Assembly (NCBI RefSeq): GCF_024124665.1
Contig: NZ_JAMXSB010000005.1
Coordinates: forward strand, 1-64,000
Length of the DNA: 64,000 nucleotides
From: Pleionea sp. CnH1-48
GTDB taxonomy: Bacteria; Pseudomonadota; Gammaproteobacteria; Enterobacterales; Kangiellaceae
Direction of reading: 5' to 3'
Below are positions 16,203 through 25,281 of the stretch, in pieces; within the stretch, counting starts at the first letter, position 1; each line of letters opens with the position of its first letter. The position numbers were made by a program, and so were the translations under genes. The notes under the pieces are model-generated. The model ran no database searches. It had not been told where the DNA came from and worked only from the letters and a program-made list of their open reading frames with translations.

Positions 16203-16279
16203 AGACACCGAAACATTTAGACATCTAAACATCTTGACATCCACACTTCCAGCAAATATATTTAGCCATCTAAACGTCT
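16203..16279 (+). promoter_or_regulatory. Tandem met boxes and metX promoter
   Basis: Contiguous 8-base units resembling AGACGTCT: 16203 AGACACCG, 16211 AAACATTT, 16219 AGACATCT, 16227 AAACATCT, 16235 TGACATCC and 16243 ACACTTCC, then after a gap 16264 AGCCATCT and 16272 AAACGTCT. The central four match best. A near-consensus sigma-70 promoter lies inside: TTGACA at 16234-16239, a 17-base spacer, TATATT at 16257-16262. MetJ bound to the array would cover the -35 box and flank the -10 box. The metX start is 35 bases past the -10. Confidence 0.85.
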
Positions 16280-16296
16280 ATACTATTTTAAGAATC

Positions 16297-17307
16297 ATGT
16301 TCACAAACTCAGTTGCCCATGACGCCCACACAGAGATCAACCGAAAAGCCATAAAGCTTTCGGAGTCATTCTCACTGTTCCACGGTGGAGCCATCCGTCA
16401 TGGCGAACTGGCCTATACGCTTTATGGAGAAGCTTCAAAACCCTGCTTACTGGTTTTAGGTGGCATATCGTCAGGTCGCGATGTGGCGCATTGCACCAAC
16501 GAATTTGCCTCTGGCTGGTGGTCTCAACACATAGGCCCCCAACAAACCATTGATTCAACTCAATACTGTGTTCTGGGCATCGATTATTTGGGCGGTAATG
16601 GTCAATCATCAGCACCAGTGTCATCGCAAAGACCCGACCATTCAGCAATAAGTACACTGGACCAGGCCAAAGCCATTGATGAGCTTCTTACTCACCTAAA
16701 GATAGAAACTCTAGCAGCCGTCATCGGCAGTTCTTATGGCGGCATGGTGGCGCTCTCACTTGCCCATCGTTATCCCCAACGAGTCAATAAGGCATTAATC
16801 ATCAGTGCCGCTCACACAAACTGTCCACAAAGCACCAGTTTGCGTCATATTCAGCGCTCCATTGTTAAGTTGGGGCTAGATAACCAACAGGCTGCAGAAG
16901 GGCTCGCTTTAGCACGCTCACTGGCCATGATTACCTATCGCTCACGAGAAGAGTTTGTGCAGCGATTCTCTCATCCATCCTTTATTGACCAGGCGGGTTT
17001 CCAAACACCTGCTCTTCATTATTTATCGGCGCGAGGACAGAACTTTGCAAAACATTTTGATGCGAATGCTTTCTGTCGCTTATCAGAGTCAATTGATCTC
17101 CATCAGACTCCGCTAGGCGACCTTAAAACACCTATTACCTGTGTCGGCGTCAATAGCGATCAGCTTATACCCATAGCCCAGATCGCCGAACTCGCCCAAC
17201 ACGCACATACAGCATTAATAACCATCGACTCACTCTACGGGCACGACGCATTTTTAAAAGAGAACGAACAGGTCGGATGGATTTTGAAAAGATTTCTACG
17301 AGGATAA
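16297..17307 (+). CDS. metX: Homoserine O-acyltransferase, MetX type
   Basis: About 336 residues from the ATG at 16297; an upstream TTG at 16234 falls inside the met boxes and promoter, so it is rejected. An alpha/beta-hydrolase acyltransferase: GGISSGRDV oxyanion region, nucleophile Ser in GSSYGGMVAL, a late Asp (GVNSDQLIP) and His in LYGHDAFLKE complete the triad. It acylates homoserine, the first committed step of methionine synthesis. The family includes acetyl- and succinyl-transferases; sequence alone does not settle the donor here. It replaces the unrelated MetA of enterics. First gene of metX-metB-metL-metF, with metB starting 5 bases after the stop. Confidence 0.85.
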   Translation: MFTNSVAHDAHTEINRKAIKLSESFSLFHGGAIRHGELAYTLYGEASKPCLLVLGGISSGRDVAHCTNEFASGWWSQHIGPQQTIDSTQYCVLGIDYLGGNGQSSAPVSSQRPDHSAISTLDQAKAIDELLTHLKIETLAAVIGSSYGGMVALSLAHRYPQRVNKALIISAAHTNCPQSTSLRHIQRSIVKLGLDNQQAAEGLALARSLAMITYRSREEFVQRFSHPSFIDQAGFQTPALHYLSARGQNFAKHFDANAFCRLSESIDLHQTPLGDLKTPITCVGVNSDQLIPIAQIAELAQHAHTALITIDSLYGHDAFLKENEQVGWILKRFLRG

Positions 17308-17312
17308 TCGCA

Positions 17313-18488
17313 ATGACTCAACTAACAACCACCGCAGTCAAAGCCGGTATTGAAGCAGACAAAGCATTTGGAGCCGTAACGCCGCCACTCTACCTTTCGA
17401 GCAACTACACTTTCGAAGGTTTTGCTCAACCACGACAATATGACTATACACGCTCAGGAAACCCTACACGTGACCTTTTGGCTGATGCACTCGCCGAATT
17501 AGAAGGTGGCGCAGGTGGTGTCATTACCTCAACAGGCATGTCAGCTATTTTGTTAGTAACCCACCTACTTAAGGCTGGCGACACTCTGATAGCTCCTCAT
17601 GATTGCTATGGAGGTACTTACCGTCTATTTAAGAATCTTTCTGACAAAGGACATTTTGATATTCGATTTGTTGATCAAAATGATCCCATCGCTATTCAAT
17701 CAGCTTTGTCAAAAGGAGCTAAACTGCTGTGGGTCGAAACACCCAGTAACCCACTGTTACGGGTTGTTGATATCCAACGATTATCTGAGTTAGCAAAGCA
17801 ACATGATTGTCTGGTCGCTGTCGATAATACTTTCCTAACGCCTATTTACCAGAAGCCTTTTGAGTTGGGTGCTGATATCGTGGTTCATTCAACAACTAAA
17901 TACATCAATGGTCACAGCGATGTTGTTGGTGGTGCAGCGATTGCCAAAACAGAAGAGCTGCATGAACAACTTTGCTGGTGGGCAAATTGTTTAGGGATTA
18001 CTGCCAGTCCTTTCGATAGTTTACTGACACTACGTGGCTTACGAACGCTAGGCGTGCGCCTGCAACAACACGAAGCCAATACCGAAACCATCATCGACTT
18101 TTTAAGTCATCACCCACAAGTCGACAATATTTATCATCCATCTTTGTCTTCTCACGAAGGTCATGCCATCGCCAGCAAACAACAAAGTGGCTTTGGCATC
18201 ATGCTGAGCTTTGAACTCAAAGGTGATGAAGAAGAAATAAAAGCATTTTTATCAGCGTTAAAACACTTCTCTCTTGCCGAATCACTGGGCGGTGTTGAAT
18301 CATTAATATGCCATCCAGCCACCATGACTCATGCTGCTATGGATAAAGCAGCACAGATCACAGCAGGAATAAAACCAAATCTGCTGCGCTTGTCTGTAGG
18401 TATCGAAGACAGCAAAGATCTGATTGACGATCTCAAACAGGCATTTTTATATGCTCAACAGTGTCAATATCAACGTAAGGTAAGCTAA
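17313..18488 (+). CDS. metB: Cystathionine gamma-synthase
   Basis: About 391 residues from the ATG at 17313, which follows GAGG and sits just past the metX stop; a start 12 codons earlier would overlap metX. A Cys/Met-metabolism PLP enzyme: YDYTRSGNPTRD near the N-terminus, EGGAGGVITSTGMSA, VDNTFLTP, and the PLP-binding Lys in HSTTKYINGHSD. It joins acyl-homoserine and cysteine to make cystathionine. The gene order metJ/metB/metL/metF matches enterics, favouring gamma-synthase over the related lyase or O-acetylhomoserine sulfhydrylase. Two bases separate it from metL. Confidence 0.92.
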   Translation: MTQLTTTAVKAGIEADKAFGAVTPPLYLSSNYTFEGFAQPRQYDYTRSGNPTRDLLADALAELEGGAGGVITSTGMSAILLVTHLLKAGDTLIAPHDCYGGTYRLFKNLSDKGHFDIRFVDQNDPIAIQSALSKGAKLLWVETPSNPLLRVVDIQRLSELAKQHDCLVAVDNTFLTPIYQKPFELGADIVVHSTTKYINGHSDVVGGAAIAKTEELHEQLCWWANCLGITASPFDSLLTLRGLRTLGVRLQQHEANTETIIDFLSHHPQVDNIYHPSLSSHEGHAIASKQQSGFGIMLSFELKGDEEEIKAFLSALKHFSLAESLGGVESLICHPATMTHAAMDKAAQITAGIKPNLLRLSVGIEDSKDLIDDLKQAFLYAQQCQYQRKVS

Positions 18489-18490
18489 CA

Positions 18491-20923
18491 ATGAGTTCTC
18501 TGGCATTTAATAGTAAAGATTATCTTGCTGCTAACGATAGCAATCACAAGCAGCAAGTCTACAAGTTTGGCGGCAGCTCTTTGGCAACCTATCGTTGTTA
18601 CAAAAAAGTCGCACGTTTGATAGAAAAAAAGCTAACAACCGATGACTGGGTTGTTGTGTCTGCATCTGGACAAACAACCGATTGGTTATATCAACTTTGT
18701 GAACCATCAGAAGATGCTCACCTTATTTTAAGCAAAGTACAGCATCATCAAGTTGCTTTGATCGAAGGCTGTTTATCCGGAAGTTTTAAAGACAGTTTAC
18801 TGGAACAACTTAATCAAGATATAGAGCGATTAAAACATCTTATTATCAAGCAATATCAATCTGCCTTAAGTAACGATATTATTGCTTATGGTGAGGTCTG
18901 GTCGGCACGATTACTTTGTGCTCAACTGGAGCAAGATGACTTCTCTGCCAGCTGGCTCGATGCGCGGCAGTTCTTAAAAGTACTTTCACACAGCCAGGCA
19001 ACGCAAGTTGACATTGAGAGATCACTGCATCATCTAGCGCTGAACAAACGAGCTCGTCAACAACGACTCACCATTGTCACAGGTTTTATTGCTAGCGATG
19101 CAGAGGGCGCAACCGTTCTGTTGGGCAGAAATGGCAGCGACTACAGCGCAACATTGTTAGGTCAACTATTAGATGCCGATCAGGTAACCATCTGGACAGA
19201 TGTGGCAGGCATCTACCAATTTGATCCCAATCTATACAATGAAGCCAACACAATTAATCAGTTGCCCCAGGTTTTAGCCAGCGAGCTGGCCAGGCAAGGC
19301 TCTCCCGTTCTTCATAAGAAAACGCTCGATCCTTTGCAAGATGCAAATAGCCAACTCTGTGTTCGCTCTACATTTGTGCCAGAACAATCAGGCACAAAAG
19401 TGGTTAATCTTGAGTCAACGTCAAACGAAGCCATCATTACTCACAAAAATGAGTTAATCAACTACACTCTTCAACTGAGTAACGACCTTGAAGCCCAACG
19501 CTTTATTAAACACTGTCAAGACTACTCGAACCTTCATGGCTGCAAATACTTTCAAATCTTCAGAGATGGTGCTAATCATACACAGCTAGAATTATTTATT
19601 GCCAAAGAAGACGAAGACTTCTGGAAAGACTACTTAACCTTTCGTTCACAAACCATAGAAAATATAAAAACTTGCGCTTCTTTGTCGATTATTTCAGAAG
19701 ACATCAATAACAAGCCATACCATCGACATTTCTTTAGTGAGCACCTTAAGCAAACAGAATACACCTACAAGCTTTACTCAACAGCACATGCCCATGTCGC
19801 TATCATAGACTCTCCAAGCATCGATAAGTTAGCAACTCATAGTTATCAAGCTTGGAGTAAATACTGCTCACACATCGCTATTTTTTTGCTGGGTACAGGT
19901 AACGTTGGTGCAACCTGGCAAGATCTTTTTAAGCAACTAAAACCACAGCAGCCTGAACTATCGAAAGCTTTATTGGTGTTTCAAGCCAACTCAAAGAAAA
20001 TCACGTTAATTGATGAGAAAGGGCAAGCTTTTGAAGAGCAACAAAACTACGCAAAGCAATTAAAAAGCCTGGTCAACAATGCTCCTTTTGAGCATAAGGT
20101 TGTTATTGATGCTACCGCTAATGAAGACATATCTGATCTTTATGAGCACTGGTTGAACAACAAAAATCATATTGTTTGCGCCAACAAAATCAGTTCATCA
20201 TCGACACAGAATAACTATAAAAAATTATTAAAAGCAGCTTCTGACAATCAGGTGCTTTGGCAGCAGAATGCAACGATTGGTGCAGGTCTGCCAATTAACT
20301 ACGCACTAAATGACCTGACCAATAGCGGCAATAATATACAGCAAATACGCGGCGTATTCTCTGGAACGCTGTCGTGGTTATTGAGTACTTTCGATGAAGG
20401 TAACAGCTTCTTTGAGCTATTACAAAAAGCTAAAGAACTCGGTTATACCGAACCGGACCCTCGGCTTGACCTAAGCGGCACCGATGTCGCAAGAAAACTG
20501 GTTATCGCTGCTCGCATCGCAGGCTTTAATTTAGACTTAAATGATATTGATGTTCAGCCATTGGTTCCACAACACTTTTTGCTAGGTTCAACAGACTACT
20601 TTAACGAAAAGCGAAATGACATCGATCATTGGTTTAAAGAGCAATGGCAAGAGGCACAACAACAAGACAAGGTATTGGTCTATGAGGCAAAGTTTATTCC
20701 CAATCAAACAGCCTATACGCGACTTGTGCTCAGAGATTCAAGCGATGCTTTAGTGCAGTTGAGTCCTTGCGATAATATTTTTGAAATCACTACCCAATGG
20801 TATCAAGAAAATCCATTAATTATTCGCGGACCAGGTGCTGGAAAAGAAGTGACCGCAGCAGCAGTTCAGTCCGATTTAAATCAAGTTATTGGCCATGCAA
20901 CCCGACAGGGAGGTAAACATTAA
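18491..20923 (+). CDS. metL: Aspartokinase / homoserine dehydrogenase II
   Basis: An 810-residue bifunctional enzyme. The N-terminal aspartokinase shows KFGGSSLATYRCYKK, an ASGQTTDW loop and GRNGSDYSATLLGQLLDADQ. A regulatory region follows (about 310-450). The C-terminal homoserine dehydrogenase has a nucleotide-binding start (FLLGTGNVG near 460), a NATIGAGLPI substrate loop and GYTEPDPRLDLSGTDVARK. It supplies homoserine for methionine. The context (between metB and metF, under MetJ control) and length match MetL. Its stop overlaps the metF start by one base (TAATG). Confidence 0.95.
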   Translation: MSSLAFNSKDYLAANDSNHKQQVYKFGGSSLATYRCYKKVARLIEKKLTTDDWVVVSASGQTTDWLYQLCEPSEDAHLILSKVQHHQVALIEGCLSGSFKDSLLEQLNQDIERLKHLIIKQYQSALSNDIIAYGEVWSARLLCAQLEQDDFSASWLDARQFLKVLSHSQATQVDIERSLHHLALNKRARQQRLTIVTGFIASDAEGATVLLGRNGSDYSATLLGQLLDADQVTIWTDVAGIYQFDPNLYNEANTINQLPQVLASELARQGSPVLHKKTLDPLQDANSQLCVRSTFVPEQSGTKVVNLESTSNEAIITHKNELINYTLQLSNDLEAQRFIKHCQDYSNLHGCKYFQIFRDGANHTQLELFIAKEDEDFWKDYLTFRSQTIENIKTCASLSIISEDINNKPYHRHFFSEHLKQTEYTYKLYSTAHAHVAIIDSPSIDKLATHSYQAWSKYCSHIAIFLLGTGNVGATWQDLFKQLKPQQPELSKALLVFQANSKKITLIDEKGQAFEEQQNYAKQLKSLVNNAPFEHKVVIDATANEDISDLYEHWLNNKNHIVCANKISSSSTQNNYKKLLKAASDNQVLWQQNATIGAGLPINYALNDLTNSGNNIQQIRGVFSGTLSWLLSTFDEGNSFFELLQKAKELGYTEPDPRLDLSGTDVARKLVIAARIAGFNLDLNDIDVQPLVPQHFLLGSTDYFNEKRNDIDHWFKEQWQEAQQQDKVLVYEAKFIPNQTAYTRLVLRDSSDALVQLSPCDNIFEITTQWYQENPLIIRGPGAGKEVTAAAVQSDLNQVIGHATRQGGKH

Positions 20924-21816
20924 TGACCTTTCCTAGAGATTTATGGCAACATCTCAATGAGGAACTGTCTCAGCTGCATGAGCAAGTCAAGGTTTCCTTT
21001 GAGTTTTTTCCAGCAAAAAGTGAGAGTCAAAGAGACACCTTAACGCGCTCGGTGCAACGACTGAGTAAGGTCTCACCAGAGTTTGTTTCTGTCACTTATG
21101 GAGCACTCAATGGCAATCGAAGTGACACCCAAAAAACCATTGAGCTTATTCGTTCTCATACAACCACTCCGGTGGCAGCTCACCTGACCTGCACTTCGCA
21201 TAGCGCAGAAGAAATTGAACAAATTGTCCTAAACTACTGGAACAATGGCGTTCGACATATTGTTGCTCTACGAGGAGACAATGACAACAAGCACGCCACA
21301 CCGCGATATGCTCTTGATTTGGTGAAACAACTGAAAGCCATCCGACCTTTTGAAATTTCAGTGGCAGCTTATCCAGAAACTCATCCTGAAGCATCAAGCG
21401 AACAGGCCGATATCGATAACCTTGCGCGGAAAGTAGAGGCAGGAGCGACTCGTGCTATTACCCAATTCTTTTTTTCGCCTGAAGTCTTCTTAAACTTTAG
21501 AGATAAAGTCAATGCCCGAGGAATTGACGCAGAGTTGGTTCCAGGGATTCTTCCGGTATACAACTTTGAGCAAATGAAAAAATTTGCAGAACAAACAAAA
21601 GTGTCTATTCCTCATTGGATGGCACACTACTATGACGGATTAGAAAATGACGCAACTACTCGCCAACTTATCGGATTAAGTTTAGCACTTGAGCAACTTA
21701 AGTTCTTGGTTAACGAAGGGGTAAAACATTTTCACTTTTACACATTGAACAGAGACAGTCTGGTCTACACTCTCTGTCATGCTTTGGGAAAGAGGCCCAC
21801 TCAACAGGCAGCATAA
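20923..21816 (+). CDS. metF: 5,10-methylenetetrahydrofolate reductase
   Basis: A 297-residue FAD-dependent TIM-barrel enzyme making 5-methyl-tetrahydrofolate for methionine synthase. Visible family motifs: VSFEFFPAKS near residue 25, SVTYGALNGNR, AHLTCTSHS, NGVRHIVALRGDN and a late HFYTLNRD. Length and motifs match E. coli MetF. Translationally coupled to metL. It ends 8 bases from the convergent hybrid kinase gene. Confidence 0.96.
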   Translation: MTFPRDLWQHLNEELSQLHEQVKVSFEFFPAKSESQRDTLTRSVQRLSKVSPEFVSVTYGALNGNRSDTQKTIELIRSHTTTPVAAHLTCTSHSAEEIEQIVLNYWNNGVRHIVALRGDNDNKHATPRYALDLVKQLKAIRPFEISVAAYPETHPEASSEQADIDNLARKVEAGATRAITQFFFSPEVFLNFRDKVNARGIDAELVPGILPVYNFEQMKKFAEQTKVSIPHWMAHYYDGLENDATTRQLIGLSLALEQLKFLVNEGVKHFHFYTLNRDSLVYTLCHALGKRPTQQAA

Positions 21817-21824
21817 AACACGTT

Positions 21825-24800
21825 TTACTTCCAGGCATTGACCTCTTCAATAAGAGCGTTAAATTTATTTGTCATATCTTGCGCAAGTGAGTCGATGGCT
21901 TCCCAGTGCTGCTTTGCGCAAGCTTGTTCAACCTGCTCACATAATGACGATAAATCTTTTGCCATGATGACTTTACAAGCCCCTTTTACTCTATGAGCAA
22001 TGCGCTTTATTTTATCCAGCTGCTTGGACTCTCTGGCAGAATTTAGATCTTTCAAGTCTTGTTGGCTATAGTGAATAAAATCCGTTAATAACTCGCAGAC
22101 TTTTTCTTTCTCTTTATAAACCTCGAGCAAGCGATTACCATTTAACTGAATAAAGTCATGCTTGGGAGGCTCATCCATCACCGGAAAATCACTGGTTTCA
22201 TCAACAGACAATTCAAGCCCTAACCATTGATTGATTTTTTCTGCGATCACTCCAAGGCTGACAGGCTTCGACATATAATCGCTCATACCAGCCGCCCGGC
22301 ACTTTTCTTCTTCTCCTGGCAGAACATTAGCGGTCAACGCAATAATCGGAATATGATGCTCTTCTCCTTCCAGATCTCGAATCTTAGTCGCCATAGCATA
22401 ACCATCAAGCTCCGGCATGTGACAGTCAGTAATGATCAGAGAATAAATCCCACTTTTCCAGGCTTGTAATCCTTGGTAACCATTATCAACAATATGACAG
22501 TTAAGCCCCAGTAGCCCGAGCTGTTGTTGAATCACCAGGCGGTTAGTAGGATGATCTTCAACAATAAGAATTAACTCGCTTTGCTGTTCCACTTTTTCAA
22601 CTGCAAGCTCAACAGGTTTAGTGATTTTTCGAGCTTTTATCGCATTGGGTGGTTTCTGCAGAAAAGCCTGAACGATGGTTTCTGTTAACTCGCTCGGATA
22701 CAGTGGCGATGCCATAAGCAAATGAATATGTGTGGGCGAAATTTCAGAGGTAATAAAGGCATCATTGTGAATAACAATAATATGAGTTTGATTGGTCATG
22801 GCCCAATGTTCTAGTTCAACAAGTGTTAGCCTTAGAGAATCGCGAATAAAAGTATCCGACAACAGCATGGTTTTGTGCACAAAAGAATCCAGCCAATCGA
22901 AACTGCATGCTAACTCACCACTTGGCTCTATCATCTCGATAGAGGCTCCAAGTTTCTGGGCATAATCTAAAACGACTTTTTTCTGCTTGAAGAAAATATC
23001 ACTTTGTTCTATCCATAAAGTCCCACTCACTTTAGCCACTTCAGAAGAGGTTTCTTCTACACAGTCCATCGTTTGTGAAAACACCACTTCAGTTCCCTGA
23101 CCAGGAAAGCTTCTAAGCACCAGCTTGGCTTCCATCAAGTCAGATAACCGCTTGCATATCGCTAAGCCAAGGCCCGTTCCCCCCACTTGTCTTGATATCG
23201 AAGAGTCGGCCTGAAAAAATGCAGTAAATAACTTCTTTTGCTTTTCATGAGAAATACCACATCCAGAATCCTTTATGCTGATCAGGATGGATTGCTGCGT
23301 TGCTGTTTCTTCTATCACATCCACATTCACCGCGATACTTCCCTTATCCGTAAACTTAATAGCGTTACTCAACAGGTTGACCAAAATCTGTCGCAACCGA
23401 ACGGGATCTGTGACCAGTTTATGGCGAATAGCTGGATCGATGTACAAGTAAAGACTTAGCGACTTTTCGTAAGCCATCTGACTGTAATTTCGCAACACAG
23501 ACTCCACAACAAGAGCGATATCACAGGGCTTATTATTGATGCTCATTTTTCCCGCATCAATTTTAGAAAAATCCAAAACATCATCAATAATTGTTAGCAG
23601 GTCTTCTGCCGACTCACGAATAATATTGATGGTTTTGAGCTTATCTTGATTGCTTTCTTTATAGTTAAGCAACTCAAGCATACCAAGAACGCCATTCATT
23701 GGTGTGCGGATCTCATGACTCATTGTCGCCAAAAACTGTGACTTAGCAGCGGCGGCAGCTTCAGCTTCTTGTTTCGCTTCCTCTTGCTCAGAAACATCAA
23801 TGATGGCGCATAAAATACCATTAATATCTCCATCGCTGTTAAACAATGCTCGCTTAAGACACAGCACCGGACGTAACTTTTGATCGGCATAATAAACCTG
23901 CGTTTGGAGTCGATGCTCTGAGTGTTGTCGGTAAGACTGCAAGTCGTCGTCATCAAAATTACTGTGCTCAAGATCCGAAAAAGGCGGAGCAACCAAACTC
24001 CCTATGATATTGCGTTGTTCTACACCAAATGCTTTTTCGTAAGCTTTATTGCAACGAATGAATCGTCCTTGCCTATCTTTAACGAAAACAGGACTCGGAA
24101 AAACGTCCATCAACTGGGTCATAAACTTTAGTTGATTATCCAACTCTTTTTGATACTGCGCACGTTCATTAGCATCGGTAACCAGTCGTGCATTCACTTT
24201 TAGAATGATAATAATGACAATAGACAAAAGAACGATAAAGGGAACCACATAGGGAATCATTTCTACCCAGTTCAAGCGTTCATTGTAGGTCACAGAGAAC
24301 CAGGTATTGACCATACGCCGTCTTTGTTTGGGAGTAATACTGGCGATCGCTTTGTTGAGTATGCTGTGAAGTTCTGGCCAGTCCATACGAACACCCATGT
24401 GCCACTCAGCCGACACGCCATCCACAATACCATTCACTTTTAACTCACCGAGAAACCGTTGATGCAACAGTTGGTTGGCAATGGCCAAATTAGTGACGGC
24501 GGCATGAGCATGGCCATCCAGCACAGCCTGCAAACTGTCTTCACTGCTTTCTGTTAACAAGATCTGAATGTCTGGATAATGCTGCACCAGATAATCGTGC
24601 TCAGCATAGCTGCGAACCACAGACACTTTTTTTCCGTTTAAATCATCAATACGAATGGCTTCAGAAGAAAGTACAGAAGTTACGATGGCCCAGGGAAACG
24701 AATAATAAGGATCGGTGAATCGAATATAATCTTCTCTTTCTGGCGTCTTAATCACCAAAGGAATAACATCAACTTTTCCTTGTTTAAAATCCTCGATAAC

Positions 24801-25178
24801 CTGATGCCAATGAGTGGGTGATTTGAGCTTAAAATCCAATCCCGTAAGTCGATGCACCAGGTACACCATATCTGAACTAAATCCCTGAAAGTCGCCATTC
24901 TTATCAATAAACTCTATCGGCTCCCAATTAGCATCAGTGCCCAGGATAACCTCAGAATGTTGTTCTAACCAAAACTTCTCTTCGTCTGTTAATTGTCTCC
25001 GAAAAGCTTCAATTTGTTGCTGTGAAACATGCAAATCGCTTTTGTTAACACGAATGTATTCGATTAGCCCTGACGATGCCAAGGGTGGCACATGCAACAG
25101 CACAAAACAGCCAAACAGAAGCCCAGCCCATATTAGAAGCTGCTTTACCTTTAACCACGAACCACAGAAAGGTTTCAT
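21825..25178 (-). CDS. BvgS-like hybrid sensor histidine kinase
   Basis: An 1117-residue membrane sensor. Order: signal or membrane segment (12-32); a periplasmic solute-binding-type sensor (~65-300, with NWEPIEFIDKNGDFQGFSSD); membrane segment (~310-327); PAS domain (~350-470); histidine kinase with His488 in FLATMSHEIRTPMNG; an ATPase domain with GTGLGLAICKRL; a receiver (~855-975) with Asp in IITDCHMPELDGY and Lys in MSKPV; and a C-terminal Hpt domain with its His in IAHRVKGACK. The phosphate would pass from kinase to receiver to Hpt and then to a response regulator not encoded nearby. The ligand is unknown; family precedent suggests a small molecule. Confidence 0.92.
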   Translation of the reverse strand: MKPFCGSWLKVKQLLIWAGLLFGCFVLLHVPPLASSGLIEYIRVNKSDLHVSQQQIEAFRRQLTDEEKFWLEQHSEVILGTDANWEPIEFIDKNGDFQGFSSDMVYLVHRLTGLDFKLKSPTHWHQVIEDFKQGKVDVIPLVIKTPEREDYIRFTDPYYSFPWAIVTSVLSSEAIRIDDLNGKKVSVVRSYAEHDYLVQHYPDIQILLTESSEDSLQAVLDGHAHAAVTNLAIANQLLHQRFLGELKVNGIVDGVSAEWHMGVRMDWPELHSILNKAIASITPKQRRRMVNTWFSVTYNERLNWVEMIPYVVPFIVLLSIVIIIILKVNARLVTDANERAQYQKELDNQLKFMTQLMDVFPSPVFVKDRQGRFIRCNKAYEKAFGVEQRNIIGSLVAPPFSDLEHSNFDDDDLQSYRQHSEHRLQTQVYYADQKLRPVLCLKRALFNSDGDINGILCAIIDVSEQEEAKQEAEAAAAAKSQFLATMSHEIRTPMNGVLGMLELLNYKESNQDKLKTINIIRESAEDLLTIIDDVLDFSKIDAGKMSINNKPCDIALVVESVLRNYSQMAYEKSLSLYLYIDPAIRHKLVTDPVRLRQILVNLLSNAIKFTDKGSIAVNVDVIEETATQQSILISIKDSGCGISHEKQKKLFTAFFQADSSISRQVGGTGLGLAICKRLSDLMEAKLVLRSFPGQGTEVVFSQTMDCVEETSSEVAKVSGTLWIEQSDIFFKQKKVVLDYAQKLGASIEMIEPSGELACSFDWLDSFVHKTMLLSDTFIRDSLRLTLVELEHWAMTNQTHIIVIHNDAFITSEISPTHIHLLMASPLYPSELTETIVQAFLQKPPNAIKARKITKPVELAVEKVEQQSELILIVEDHPTNRLVIQQQLGLLGLNCHIVDNGYQGLQAWKSGIYSLIITDCHMPELDGYAMATKIRDLEGEEHHIPIIALTANVLPGEEEKCRAAGMSDYMSKPVSLGVIAEKINQWLGLELSVDETSDFPVMDEPPKHDFIQLNGNRLLEVYKEKEKVCELLTDFIHYSQQDLKDLNSARESKQLDKIKRIAHRVKGACKVIMAKDLSSLCEQVEQACAKQHWEAIDSLAQDMTNKFNALIEEVNAWK

Positions 25179-25281
25179 CTAGCGCTAATTCTACAACTCA
25201 AAAATAGACGTTTTAATACAATTCATCTCATGTGGCAAACAAAACAATATTCTCTGGCCCTCGCCAATGATTGGAAATAAC

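Noticed and set aside
16234-16296. Upstream TTG start extending metX by 21 codons
   Set aside because: It begins at the -35 box inside the met boxes, upstream of any possible transcript start.
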